Positions 1 to 10,850 of a DNA stretch of 64,000 nt are shown here, in pieces. Every line of letters starts with the position of its first letter. The stretch's first letter is position 1. The notes under the pieces are model-generated. The model did not search any database. It saw nothing but the letters and a program-made list of their open reading frames with translations, and had not been told where the DNA came from. The position numbers were made by a program, and so were the translations under genes. The DNA comes from an uncultured Polaribacter sp. (GTDB taxonomy: Bacteria > Bacteroidota > Bacteroidia > Flavobacteriales > Flavobacteriaceae), in assembly GCF_947497695.1 (NCBI RefSeq), contig NZ_CANMHM010000004.1, forward strand, positions 1 through 64,000, given 5' to 3'.

Positions 1-99
1 TTTTCGGGGTTTTGTTTTATCTAAAATACAACTTATTTAATTGATAAACAAGTATTTATATACTTATGAAAGTGCCTAATATATTTTAAAGTTTAAACA

Positions 100-131
100 A
101 AAAAAGCTCTCGAGTTTACGAGAGCTTTTTT
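100..131 (-). terminator. Intrinsic terminator of the leucine operon
   Basis: An 8-bp perfect stem (AGCTCTCG at 105-112, CGAGAGCT at 119-126) with a 6-nt loop is flanked by A and T runs on both sides. It could work in both directions. It lies just past the stop codon of leuB and would end the minus-strand leu transcript. Positions 1-99 hold nothing I can recognise. Confidence 0.85.
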
Positions 132-150
132 AATATATAAATAGTATAGA

Positions 151-1206
151 TTAGATATTCTCTGCCAACCAGTCTCCTACTTCATTTGTTCCATAAGCTT
201 TACCTCCATCAGCTAAATCTTCTGTTACAATTCCTTTATCTAAAGCACTATTTACAGCATCTCTAATTGCTTGTCCTTCTGCTTGTAAACCAAAATTTTC
301 AAACATCATTGCAGCTGATAAAACGGTTGCCATTGGATTTGCAATATTTAAACCTGTTGCTTGAGGGTAAGAACCATGTATTGGCTCAAATAAACCAATA
401 TCAGAACCTAAAGAAGCACTAGGCATTAAGCCCATAGAACCAGAAATTACAGAAGCCTCATCTGTTAAAATATCTCCAAATAAGTTTTCAGTAATTAAAA
501 CGTCATAACTATTTGGCCACTGAACCAAACGCATTGCAACTGCATCTACAAACTCATAAGAAACCTCCACTTCTGGATAGTCTTTTTCCATTGCTTGTAC
601 AGTTTCTCTCCATAATCTTGAAGTCTCTAAAACATTAGCTTTATCAACACAACATAACTTTTTACCACGCGTCATTGCCAATTCAAAACCTTTTACGGCT
701 AATCTTTGCACCTCTGCTCTTGTGTATACACAATTATCAAAAGCAGTTTCTCCTTCATCTCTTCTACCCTTTTCACCAAAGTAAATTCCTCCAGTTAATT
801 CACGTAAAAAAACCAAATCTGTACCTTCTATACGTTCTCTTTTTAAAGGCGATTTATCTAACAAAGAAGGAAACGTAAACGTTGGTCTTACATTTGCAAA
901 TAAACCTAACTTTTTACGCATTTTTAATAAACCTTGTTCTGGTCTTACTTTTGCAGAAGGATCATTATCAAAACGTGGATGCCCAATTGCTCCAAATAAA
1001 ACTGCATCTGAAGACGCACAAATTTCGTGTGTTGCATCTGGATAAGGCTCACCAACTGCATCAATTGCTGCTGCACCAGTTAAAGCAGGTCTCCAAGTAA
1101 TTTCATGATTGAATTTTTTTGCAATAGCATCAGATACTTTTAATGCTTGATCTATTACTTCAGGACCAATTCCATCCCCTGCTAATACTGCGATATTTAA
1201 TTTCAT
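151..1206 (-). CDS. leuB: 3-isopropylmalate dehydrogenase
   Basis: Cytosolic enzyme of leucine synthesis that oxidises and decarboxylates 3-isopropylmalate to 2-oxoisocaproate with NAD+. The 351-residue length is normal for the family. Visible signatures are the N-terminal GDGIGPEV, the substrate loop with LRELTGG and YFGE near residues 135-145, the VDKANVL segment near 190, the metal-binding ENLFGDILTDEAS near 240, and the GLFEPIHGS signature of isocitrate/isopropylmalate dehydrogenases near 270. It is the last gene of the minus-strand run leuC-leuD-leuA-like-leuB and is followed by a terminator. The ATG start puts the nucleotide-binding motif at the expected N-terminal position. Confidence 0.97.
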   Translation of the reverse strand: MKLNIAVLAGDGIGPEVIDQALKVSDAIAKKFNHEITWRPALTGAAAIDAVGEPYPDATHEICASSDAVLFGAIGHPRFDNDPSAKVRPEQGLLKMRKKLGLFANVRPTFTFPSLLDKSPLKRERIEGTDLVFLRELTGGIYFGEKGRRDEGETAFDNCVYTRAEVQRLAVKGFELAMTRGKKLCCVDKANVLETSRLWRETVQAMEKDYPEVEVSYEFVDAVAMRLVQWPNSYDVLITENLFGDILTDEASVISGSMGLMPSASLGSDIGLFEPIHGSYPQATGLNIANPMATVLSAAMMFENFGLQAEGQAIRDAVNSALDKGIVTEDLADGGKAYGTNEVGDWLAENI

Positions 1207-1316
1207 ATTTTTAAGCTTTTAGCTGTTAACAATTGGCAATTAGCTCAATAAAACAGCTGGTAATTTATTTTGAGTTATTATTTAGCTAATAGCAAAAGCT
1301 AAAAGCAAATGGCATT
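1207..1316. repeat. AGC-rich repeat spacer between leuA-like and leuB
   Basis: This 110-bp intra-operon gap is made of degenerate TTAGCT/AAAGC units. It contains a 10-bp inverted repeat (GCTTTTAGCT at 1215-1224, AGCTAAAAGC at 1297-1306). The same style of spacer recurs near hemE, hemL, hemC, hemH and rpoC in this window. No ORF or promoter consensus is seen in it. Confidence 0.6.
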
Positions 1317-2837
1317 TTAAATGATATTTAACATTTTCTCTGTAGCTTTAATAGCAGATACTGTTTGATCTGAATCTAAACCACGAGTTATAAATTCTTT
1401 TTCTTGTAATTTCCAAGTAATAATTGTTTCACATAAAGCATCAGAATTACTTCCTGGAGGTATTCTTACAGCATAATCTATTAAAGAAGGTATTTCTTTT
1501 CTACTATGCCTTTTGTACAATTTACGTAATGCATTCATAAAGGCATCAAATTGTCCATCTCCTTGTGCATGGGCTTCATACTGCACACCTTCTACTCTTA
1601 ATTGTAAAGTGGTAGAGGGTTTCATACCCTTAGCATGCCCAAGAACATAATTTTCTACAACAACACGTTTTTCAATAGTATCACTATCTAAAACATCAGA
1701 AATAATGTAAGGCAAATCTTCTTGAGAAACCACCTCTTTTTTATCTCCTAATTCTATAATTCTTTGGGTTACTTTTTTAAGCTCTTCATCATTCAAACTT
1801 AGACCTAAATCTTGTAAATTCTTCTGAATATTGGCTTTGCCTGATGTTTTACCCAATGCATATTTACGTTTTCTACCAAAACGCTCAGGCATTAAATCGT
1901 TAAAATACAAGTTGTTTTTATTATCTCCATCTGCATGAATACCAGCAGTTTGAGTAAAAACATTGGCACCAACAACTGGCTTATTTACAGGAATTCGAAA
2001 GCCTGAAAAGGTTTCTACCAATTTACTAACTTTATGTAACGCCTTTTCATTCACAGAAATCTTTACATCCGAAAGAAAATCATTAATAACAGCAATAACA
2101 CTTGCCATTGGTGCATTGCCTGCACGTTCTCCCATCCCATTTATGGTTAAATGCAAACCATTTACACCTGCTTTTACAGCTTCCATAACGTTGGCAACCC
2201 CTAAATCATAATCATTATGACCATGAAAATCGAAATGTGTGTTTGGGTATTTTTCACGAACTTCAGAAATAAACTCAAAAGTTTCAGTATGTGTTAAAAC
2301 ACCTAAAGTATCTGGTAATAAAACACGTTCTATATTTTGAGTAGTTAAAAAATCTAAATATTCATAAACATAATCTTTAGAATTACGCATTCCGTTAGAC
2401 CAATCCTCTAAATACACATTGGTTTTAATATCATGTTTTGCAGCTAATTCAATGGTAGCTTTAATATCTGCAAAATGTTGTGCTGGTGTTTTTTTAAGTT
2501 GATGTGTTAAATGGTTTAAAGAACCTTTGGTTAATAAGTTTTGAACTTTTGCCCCAGCTTCTAGCATCCAATCGATAGATTTCCCTCCATCAACAAATGT
2601 TAAAACCTCAATATTTTCTAAAAAATTATTTTCTGAGGCCCAAGAAGTAATCTTTTTAACGGCTTGTAATTCGCCTTCAGAAACTCTGGCAGATGCTATT
2701 TCTAAACGATCTACTTTTAATTCTTCTAATAATAATTTTGCTATTGTTAATTTTTCAGAAACTGAAAACGACACTCCTGATGTTTGTTCGCCATCACGCA
2801 GTGTCGTATCCATTATTTCTATTTTTCTCTGGGTCAT
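1317..2837 (-). CDS. leuA: 2-isopropylmalate synthase-like DRE-TIM enzyme (LeuA/citramalate synthase family)
   Basis: A Claisen-condensing enzyme of the LeuA/CimA/homocitrate synthase superfamily, 506 residues. The catalytic-barrel signature DTTLRDGEQ starts at residue 10, and the metal-binding HGHND motif is near 205. The C-terminal third (about 380-500) resembles the allosteric LeuA regulatory domain. After DGEQ the sequence reads TSGVSFS rather than the SPG of classical LeuA, so this is a divergent subgroup. Its place between leuD and leuB argues for 2-isopropylmalate synthase (acetyl-CoA plus 2-oxoisovalerate), but (R)-citramalate synthase cannot be excluded by eye. It lies 107 bp after leuD. 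Confidence 0.8.
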   Translation of the reverse strand: MTQRKIEIMDTTLRDGEQTSGVSFSVSEKLTIAKLLLEELKVDRLEIASARVSEGELQAVKKITSWASENNFLENIEVLTFVDGGKSIDWMLEAGAKVQNLLTKGSLNHLTHQLKKTPAQHFADIKATIELAAKHDIKTNVYLEDWSNGMRNSKDYVYEYLDFLTTQNIERVLLPDTLGVLTHTETFEFISEVREKYPNTHFDFHGHNDYDLGVANVMEAVKAGVNGLHLTINGMGERAGNAPMASVIAVINDFLSDVKISVNEKALHKVSKLVETFSGFRIPVNKPVVGANVFTQTAGIHADGDNKNNLYFNDLMPERFGRKRKYALGKTSGKANIQKNLQDLGLSLNDEELKKVTQRIIELGDKKEVVSQEDLPYIISDVLDSDTIEKRVVVENYVLGHAKGMKPSTTLQLRVEGVQYEAHAQGDGQFDAFMNALRKLYKRHSRKEIPSLIDYAVRIPPGSNSDALCETIITWKLQEKEFITRGLDSDQTVSAIKATEKMLNII

Positions 2838-2854
2838 CTACTTAACTTAAATCA

Positions 2855-2932
2855 CTTCGACAAGCTCAGTGTGACATTGTTGATCCAAATTACAATTGTG
2901 GCAATCTGTATGTCAGTCTGAGCTTGTCGAAG
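2855..2932. repeat. Intergenic inverted repeat with CTTCGACAAGCTCAG arms
   Basis: The arm CTTCGACAAGCTCAG (2855-2869) is matched perfectly by its reverse complement at 2918-2932. TGTGACA and TGTCAGT extend the arms inward, leaving about 40 bp between. It fills the leuD to leuA-like gap. From memory, this 15-mer is a frequent REP-like palindrome in Bacteroidota genomes; a genome-wide count would confirm that. Confidence 0.8.
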
Positions 2933-2944
2933 ACTTTTTAATAA

Positions 2945-3544
2945 TTAAAACGGTCTTGTTTCAGCAAAAGCAGCAATTTCGTTTTCGATGTTTTTTAAGT
3001 AATCTATATCATCAAAACCGTTTAACATATTCTCTTTTTTGTAAGTATTAATTACAAAAGATTCAGATTCACCCGTTGCAACTAAAGTTACTGTTTGGTT
3101 TGGTAAATCTACTTTAATTTCTGTTTTAGGATCTGCCATAATTGCTGCAAATAATGTATCTGCAAATTCAGCCGAAACTTGTACAGGTAAAACCCCTACA
3201 TTTAAACAGTTATTTTTAAAGATATCTGCAAATGCAGAAGAAATTACACAACGTAATCCAAAATCGTACACAGACCAAGCTGCGTGTTCTCTAGAAGAAC
3301 CAGAACCAAAGTTTCTACCTCCTACTAATATTTTAGAACCTGCATAAATATCTTTATTTAAAGGAAAATCTGCTTTTGGTGTTCCATCTTGTTCAAATCT
3401 CCAATCACGGAAAAAATTAATATCAAAATCTTTACGCTCTGTTGCTTTTAAGAAACGAGCAGGTATTATTTGATCTGTATCTACATTTTCTGTAGGTAAT
3501 GGATATGCTGTACTTGTTAGTACGTCAAATTTATCGTAAGCCAT
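2945..3544 (-). CDS. leuD: 3-isopropylmalate dehydratase, small subunit
   Basis: Swivel-domain subunit of isopropylmalate isomerase, which with LeuC converts 2- to 3-isopropylmalate. At 199 residues it has the usual size of the bacterial LeuD. The signatures NVDTDQIIPARFL (about 20-32) and GGRNFGSGSSREHAAW (about 75-90), which build the substrate pocket, are intact. It lies between leuC and the LeuA-like gene in the same orientation. The 115-bp gap to leuC is repeat-rich. Confidence 0.97.
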   Translation of the reverse strand: MAYDKFDVLTSTAYPLPTENVDTDQIIPARFLKATERKDFDINFFRDWRFEQDGTPKADFPLNKDIYAGSKILVGGRNFGSGSSREHAAWSVYDFGLRCVISSAFADIFKNNCLNVGVLPVQVSAEFADTLFAAIMADPKTEIKVDLPNQTVTLVATGESESFVINTYKKENMLNGFDDIDYLKNIENEIAAFAETRPF

Positions 3545-3659
3545 ATTTTTAAGTATTCAGTCTGCCAGTATTCAGTTGGCAGTCATTATGTTATTCAAAT
3601 ATTATTTAGTTAGCAAAAAATCAGTTTTTGACTGAAAACTGCCTACTGTGAACTGCAAA
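3545..3659. repeat. CAGT/ATTCAG repeat spacer between leuC and leuD
   Basis: The gap consists of imperfect units such as TATTCAGT, TTGGCAGT, AACTG and TTAGTTAGC. It closely resembles the rpoB-rpoC spacer (60335-60428), which also carries TATTCAGTTGGCAGT. It has no ORF and no clear terminator, so read-through within the leu operon is expected. Confidence 0.6.
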
Positions 3660-5057
3660 CTATACAAGAAGCGTTCTTGGATCCGTAACAACTCCACTAA
3701 CTGCAGATGCTGCTGCAACTAAAGGACTTGCTAATAAAGTTCTAGAACCTGGTCCTTGTCTTCCTTCAAAGTTTCTGTTAGAAGTAGAAACAGATAATTT
3801 TCCTTGTGGAATTTTATCATCATTCATTGCCAAACAAGCAGAACAACCTGGTTCTCTTAAAACAAAACCTGCGTCTGTAATTATTTTATCTAATCCTTCT
3901 GCATTAATTTGATCTACTACTTTATGTGAACCTGGCACTAACCAAGCAGTAACATTGTCTGCTTTCTTACGCCCTTTAACAATAGAACAAAATGCTCTAA
4001 AATCTTCAATACGTCCATTTGTACAAGAACCTAAAAATACAAAGTCAATTTCTTTACCAATCATTGAGTCGCCTTCACTAAAAGACATATACCCTAAAGA
4101 TTTTTTATAAGTATCTACACCACCTTCTACATTTTCTGCTAAAGGAATTGATTTTGTTACACCCATTCCCATTCCTGGGTTGGTACCATAAGTAATCATT
4201 GGCTCAATATCTGCTGCATCATAAGTAAACTCTACATCAAACTCTGCATTTTCATCAGAATATAAAGTTTCCCAATATTTCATTGCCTTGTCCCAATCTG
4301 CTCCTTTAGGTGTTTGAGAACGACCTTTTAAATATTCGAATGTTTTTGCATCTGGAGCAATCATACCTCCTCTTGCTCCCATCTCAATAGATAAGTTACA
4401 AACAGTCATTCGACCTTCCATTGACATATTTTCAAAAACATCTCCTGCATATTCAACAAAATAACCTGTTGCACCAGAAGTTGTTTGTTTAGAAATAATG
4501 TACAAAGCAACATCTTTTGGTGTAACACCTAAACCTAATTTTCCGTTTACGTTAATACGCATCGATTTTGGTTTTGGTTGCATAATACATTGTGTAGATA
4601 ATACCATTTCTACCTCTGAAGTACCGATACCAAAGGCAATAGCACCAAAAGCACCATGAGTTGATGTATGAGAATCTCCACAAACAATAGTTGCTCCTGG
4701 TAATGTAATTCCGTTTTCTGGTCCTACAACATGTACAATTCCATTATTTACATCTCCTAAACCCCAGTGAGAAATACCGTGCTTTTTTGCATTGTTTTCT
4801 AATGCATCCAACTGATTTGCAGACAAAGGATCTTCTACAGGTAAATGTTGGTTTATTGTTGGTGTGTTATGATCTGCAGTAGCAAAAGTACGCTCTGGAT
4901 ATACAACACTATTCCCTCTACTTTCTAATCCTAAAAAAGCTACGGGACTTGTTACTTCGTGGATAAAATGACGGTCTATAAAAAACACATCTGGTCCGTC
5001 TTTAACTTGACGAACAACGTGTGAATCCCATACCTTGTCAAATAATGTATTTGCCAT
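3660..5057 (-). CDS. leuC: 3-isopropylmalate dehydratase, large subunit
   Basis: Aconitase-family iron-sulfur subunit of isopropylmalate isomerase, 465 residues, full length for the bacterial LeuC type. The substrate/cluster motif [12 protein letters not shown] is near 130. The three cysteines that bind the 4Fe-4S cluster are visible in [11 protein letters not shown] (about 345) and [11 protein letters not shown] (about 405). The ATG start gives the usual N-terminus reading [14 protein letters not shown]. It is the first gene of the operon; a TATTTTTG box lies about 40 bp upstream. Confidence 0.97.
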   Translation of the reverse strand: MANTLFDKVWDSHVVRQVKDGPDVFFIDRHFIHEVTSPVAFLGLESRGNSVVYPERTFATADHNTPTINQHLPVEDPLSANQLDALENNAKKHGISHWGLGDVNNGIVHVVGPENGITLPGATIVCGDSHTSTHGAFGAIAFGIGTSEVEMVLSTQCIMQPKPKSMRINVNGKLGLGVTPKDVALYIISKQTTSGATGYFVEYAGDVFENMSMEGRMTVCNLSIEMGARGGMIAPDAKTFEYLKGRSQTPKGADWDKAMKYWETLYSDENAEFDVEFTYDAADIEPMITYGTNPGMGMGVTKSIPLAENVEGGVDTYKKSLGYMSFSEGDSMIGKEIDFVFLGSCTNGRIEDFRAFCSIVKGRKKADNVTAWLVPGSHKVVDQINAEGLDKIITDAGFVLREPGCSACLAMNDDKIPQGKLSVSTSNRNFEGRQGPGSRTLLASPLVAAASAVSGVVTDPRTLLV

Positions 5058-5095
5058 TTGTTTGTTCTTTAATTATTTAAGTTATAATCAGCTAC

Positions 5096-5103
5096 CAAAA
5101 ATA
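5096..5103 (-). promoter_or_regulatory. Candidate -7 promoter element of leuC operon
   Basis: On the minus strand the sequence reads TATTTTTG, a match to the Bacteroidota -7 consensus TAnnTTTG, 38 bases before the leuC start. No TTG is found at the expected 17-20 base spacing, so only half of the promoter is supported. Confidence 0.45.
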
Positions 5104-5392
5104 CACTATTATTCTGTTTTAGAGTACATTTATATGAATTTATATATTATATCCAACCCAAATACATTCTATTAAAAAACTGATAAACAATTTATTAACT
5201 CGTTAAAAAATACGATGTCTATTTAATTAGATGTACAAAAAATATTTTTGTAAATAATGATGAATAATAACTTTTTAATTAATTCATTTTTTCTGATTTT
5301 GCAAAGATAATTTTAAGATAAGATAAAACTATCTTTAATTTCAAAAAATGAACAAGATTTTGTTGAGAAAAAACTAACTTCGCTCGAAACAT

Positions 5393-5400
5393 TAATTTTG
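5393..5400 (+). promoter_or_regulatory. Candidate -7 promoter element of the NYN gene
   Basis: TAATTTTG matches TAnnTTTG and ends 14 bases before the ATG. A good -33 TTG at standard spacing is not visible. Confidence 0.45.
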
Positions 5401-5414
5401 ATTCTGAATAAATT

Positions 5415-6149
5415 ATGACTAAGAATATGAATATCGCAGTATTAATTGATGGAGACAATATTCCTTCTGCACACGTAAGAGAAATGATGGAAGAAGTTGC
5501 GAAATATGGAAACCCAACCATTAAAAGGATTTATGGAGATTGGACAAGGCCTCATTTGTCTAAATGGAAAAATTTGTTGTTAGAAAATGCAATAACTCCC
5601 ATTCAACAATATGCTTATACAACAGGTAAAAACGCTACAGACTCTGCTATGATTATTGATGCCATGGATATTTTATATTCAGAAAAAGTAAATGGATTCT
5701 GCCTAGTTTCTAGTGATAGTGATTTTACAAAATTAGCAACTAGATTAAGAGAAGCTGGCCAACAAGTTATTGGTATTGGAGAGAAAAAAACACCAAACCC
5801 TTTTATTGTTGCTTGTGATAAATTTATTTACATAGAAATTATTAGAAAACAAACCGAAAAGAAAGAAAGCATCAACCAGAAAGAAAGTGAAAAAGATAGT
5901 GTTGATAAAATTACATCAAAAGTGATTAAATTAATTTCTTCTACCATTTCTGATTTATCGGACGAAGATGGTTGGGCATTTTTGGGCGATGTTGGAAGTT
6001 TACTTCAAAAGAAACAGCCTAATTTTGATTCTAGAAACTACGGTTTTGACAAGCTAACACCACTCATTAAATCTATTGGTAAGTTTGAATTAGACCAAAG
6101 AGAAGCATCAAAAAGTAGGCATAAATTAATTTTTGTTAAAAATAAATAA
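5415..6149 (+). CDS. NYN domain (PIN-like) protein with C-terminal OST-HTH/LOTUS domain
   Basis: Predicted cytosolic RNA-acting nuclease or RNA-binding protein of 244 residues. The N-terminal NYN domain (about 5-140) carries the acidic residues expected of a metal-dependent nuclease: LIDGDN at 10-15, TDSAMIIDAMD near 75 and SSDSDF near 100. A charged Lys/Glu/Ser linker (about 140-165) leads to a C-terminal winged-helix-like segment (about 170-240) with the DEDGWAFLGDVGSLL and YGFDKLTPLI pattern of OST-HTH/LOTUS domains. Bacterial NYN-LOTUS proteins are widespread, but their targets are mostly unknown. It is monocistronic and ends in a palindrome shared with the convergent gene. Confidence 0.85.
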   Translation: MTKNMNIAVLIDGDNIPSAHVREMMEEVAKYGNPTIKRIYGDWTRPHLSKWKNLLLENAITPIQQYAYTTGKNATDSAMIIDAMDILYSEKVNGFCLVSSDSDFTKLATRLREAGQQVIGIGEKKTPNPFIVACDKFIYIEIIRKQTEKKESINQKESEKDSVDKITSKVIKLISSTISDLSDEDGWAFLGDVGSLLQKKQPNFDSRNYGFDKLTPLIKSIGKFELDQREASKSRHKLIFVKNK

Positions 6150-6170
6150 ATCTAAAATTAGATTTATTTA
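6143..6170. terminator. Bidirectional terminator between convergent genes
   Basis: A perfect 13-bp inverted repeat (TAAATAAATCTAA at 6143-6155, complement at 6158-6170) with a 2-base centre is followed by T-rich DNA. It overlaps the stop codons of both convergent genes. The stem is AT-rich, so its strength is uncertain. Confidence 0.6.
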
Positions 6171-6571
6171 TTTTTTAAATGCTCTTCAATATCTGCAATA
6201 TGATGTTGTAGTGCTTGAGATGAAATCTGTATTTCTTTTATCAACAAAGTTAAAGACATAATTAGTAAAATTAAAGCAGCACCAAAAACCCAAGCAGCAA
6301 TTTGATGATAGTTAATGTAGATTAAAAACATGGTTAACACACAAAATAATAGACTTGAAATGCCAAAAATTTGCATCCACCTTGTTAAATTTAAACGCAA
6401 TTTTAAATTTTTAATTTGCCTTAATAATGACGTGTCTTGTTTCTCTAAATAAATATCGTGTAAATTTCTTATGACTGCAGAATAGGCTAAAAATCTATTT
6501 GTGTAAGCAAGCATGATTAATGAAATTGCAGAAAATAAAAGTGCGGGTGTTGTTAAAGTTAATTCTTCCAT
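6164..6571 (-). CDS. DUF2721 family membrane protein
   Basis: Small integral membrane protein of 135 residues. It has hydrophobic helices at about 8-28, 62-84 and 90-112, and a charged cytoplasmic stretch (about 35-60, HDIYLEKQDTSLLRQIKNLKL) between the first two. The C-terminus, rich in Gln, His and Glu, could form a short coiled coil. Layout and sequence fit DUF2721, a family without known function. It is convergent with the NYN gene and divergent from trmD. Confidence 0.75.
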   Translation of the reverse strand: MEELTLTTPALLFSAISLIMLAYTNRFLAYSAVIRNLHDIYLEKQDTSLLRQIKNLKLRLNLTRWMQIFGISSLLFCVLTMFLIYINYHQIAAWVFGAALILLIMSLTLLIKEIQISSQALQHHIADIEEHLKNK

Positions 6572-6589
6572 ATTAATAGCAAAATTAAG

Positions 6590-6597
6590 TAATAATT
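6590..6597 (-). promoter_or_regulatory. Candidate -7 element of the DUF2721 gene
   Basis: The minus strand reads TAATTTTG, 18 bases before the start codon. No TTG partner is seen at normal spacing. Confidence 0.4.
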
Positions 6598-6691
6598 ATT
6601 ATCAACTAAAATAAATTGATACTACTTTTTTAAACCTACTGATAAGAAATAGAATCTATAAAACTCTTCTTTTAAAAACCTACAAAAATGT

Positions 6692-6699
6692 TACATTTG
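6692..6699 (+). promoter_or_regulatory. -7 element of trmD, placed almost on the start codon
   Basis: TACATTTG matches TAnnTTTG. Only five bases (CAAAC) separate it from the trmD ATG at 6705. A transcript starting at the usual distance would begin at or next to the ATG, so the mRNA may be leaderless. No clear -33 TTG is seen. Confidence 0.5.
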
Positions 6700-6704
6700 C
6701 AAAC

Positions 6705-7382
6705 ATGCGAATAGATATTATTTCAATAGCCCCAAACTTATTAGAAAGCCCGTTTAATCATTCTATCATTAAACGTGCAAAAGACAAAGGTTTGGCAGAA
6801 ATTGTAATTCACGATTTACGTGAATATGGTTTGGGTAACTACAAACAAATAGACGACACTCAATTTGGTGGTGGTGCTGGCATGGTTATGATGATTGAAC
6901 CAATTGCAAACTGTATTAAAAAATTACAATTAGAAAGAAGCTATGATGAGGTTATATATATGACTCCTGATGCAAAAACATTAAACCAAGGCACAGCAAA
7001 TACACTTTCTTTAAAAGAAAACATACTCATTTTAACAGGTCATTATAAAGGAGTAGACCAAAGAATAAGAGACAAATACATAACCAAAGAAATTTCTATT
7101 GGAGATTATGTTTTAACTGGCGGAGAGTTAGCTGCTGCTGTTTTAGTAGACACTATTGTACGTTTAATTCCTGGGGTTATTGGTGATGAACAATCGGCTT
7201 TGACAGATTCTTTTCAAGACAATTTATTATCTCCACCTGTTTATACAAGACCTGCTGAATATGAAGGCATGAAAGTACCTGATGTATTATTATCTGGTAA
7301 TTTTCCTAAAATTGAAGATTGGAGAAGCGACCAAGCTTATGAAAGAACTGAAAAAATAAGACCTGATTTATTAAAGGAATAA
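6705..7382 (+). CDS. trmD: tRNA (guanine37-N1)-methyltransferase
   Basis: SPOUT-class methyltransferase that uses S-adenosylmethionine to form m1G37 in tRNAs and so guards the reading frame. The 225 residues start with the typical [12 protein letters not shown]. Motifs include FGGGAGMVM near 55, [10 protein letters not shown] near 112 and the knot loop [12 protein letters not shown] near 132, followed by the PGVIGDEQS segment. In many bacteria trmD sits beside rplS, as it does here with 190 bp between them; a separate -7 box before rplS suggests independent transcription. Confidence 0.97.
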   Translation: MRIDIISIAPNLLESPFNHSIIKRAKDKGLAEIVIHDLREYGLGNYKQIDDTQFGGGAGMVMMIEPIANCIKKLQLERSYDEVIYMTPDAKTLNQGTANTLSLKENILILTGHYKGVDQRIRDKYITKEISIGDYVLTGGELAAAVLVDTIVRLIPGVIGDEQSALTDSFQDNLLSPPVYTRPAEYEGMKVPDVLLSGNFPKIEDWRSDQAYERTEKIRPDLLKE

Positions 7383-7494
7383 AAAACAATTAAAAGTATA
7401 GTTGTTTGATTGAAAATAAGATGCATTTGTTATTTTAATAACTACCATAGCAAAAAATAATTAAATATTAGTTTTATCAACAAAAAATAATGAT

Positions 7495-7502
7495 TACTTT
7501 TG
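7495..7502 (+). promoter_or_regulatory. Candidate -7 element of rplS and its 5' leader
   Basis: TACTTTTG matches TAnnTTTG and lies 70 bases before the rplS ATG. The resulting leader of about 65 nt would be long for this window and could hold an autoregulatory structure. By eye only a weak ACGA/TCGT pairing is seen. Confidence 0.5.
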
Positions 7503-7572
7503 CAACCGCTAAAATAACCTCTGACGAAAAAATCGTGAATGTTGCTTTACAAAATCAATTAAATTAAAAGAT

Positions 7573-7926
7573 ATGGAATCTTTAGTAAAATTTGTTCAAG
7601 ACGAATTTGTAGCAAAAAAAGAATTTGCAGAATTTGCAGCTGGTGATACAATCACAGTTTATTACGAAATTAAGGAGGGTGAAAAAGTACGTACTCAGTT
7701 TTTTAGAGGTGTAGTTATTCAAAGAAAAGGAGTTGCAGCTTCAGAAACTTTTACAATCAGAAAAATGTCTGGTACTGTTGGAGTAGAAAGAATATTTCCT
7801 GTAAACTTACCTTCTATTCAAAAAATTGAAGTAAATAAAAGAGGTAAAGTACGTAGAGCACGTATTTTCTACTTTAGAGGTCTTACTGGTAAAAAAGCTA
7901 GAATTACTGAAAAAAGAAGAAAATAA
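7573..7926 (+). CDS. rplS: 50S ribosomal protein L19
   Basis: Component of the large ribosomal subunit at the 30S-50S interface, 117 residues, normal length. Typical features are the N-terminal helix with FVQDEFVAKKEFAEFAAGDTI, the SH3-like core with FFRGVVIQRKG and SETFTIRKMSGTVGVERIFPV, and the very basic C-terminus with KVRRARIFYFRGLTGKKARI. It follows trmD and is closed by a strong terminator. Confidence 0.98.
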   Translation: MESLVKFVQDEFVAKKEFAEFAAGDTITVYYEIKEGEKVRTQFFRGVVIQRKGVAASETFTIRKMSGTVGVERIFPVNLPSIQKIEVNKRGKVRRARIFYFRGLTGKKARITEKRRK

Positions 7927-7946
7927 TTTCTTTTACATAGGATTTA

Positions 7947-7980
7947 AAAAAAGCGTTGTGATGTTCACAACGCTTTTTTC
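7947..7980 (+). terminator. Strong intrinsic terminator after rplS
   Basis: A 15-bp perfect stem (7947-7961 with 7965-7979), GC-rich in the middle (GCGTTGTGA), closes on a 3-nt loop and ends in a run of T. It lies 20 bp after the rplS stop. Confidence 0.92.
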
Positions 7981-10711
<2,731 letters not shown>

Positions 10712-10736
10712 ATATCAGAAAAAATATTTTTTTAAT

Positions 10737-10764
10737 AAAAACCAATGTTTATTCATTGGTTTTT
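10737..10764 (+). terminator. Intrinsic terminator of icd
   Basis: An 11-bp perfect stem AAAAACCAATG / CATTGGTTTTT with a 6-nt loop and a T-rich tail, 25 bp after the icd stop. Confidence 0.88.
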
Positions 10765-10814
10765 ATTCGTTTATAATTACCCATATTTTAACATTCTATT
10801 AAATTTTACTATCG

Positions 10815-10822
10815 TATTTTTG
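10815..10822 (+). promoter_or_regulatory. Candidate -7 element of the TonB receptor operon
   Basis: TATTTTTG matches TAnnTTTG and is 28 bases before the receptor start. No TTG lies at normal spacing. Confidence 0.4.
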
Positions 10823-10850
10823 AAAATTAAGAATATAATATAGAAAGAAG

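Larger units (their letters stand above)
5058..5414. other. Divergent intergenic region between leuC and the NYN gene
   Basis: This 357-bp gap holds candidate -7 boxes for both flanking genes (separate entries). The rest is AT-rich sequence with no ORF that looks real and no T-box-like or attenuator structure that I can recognise before leuC. No other feature is seen. Confidence 0.6.
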
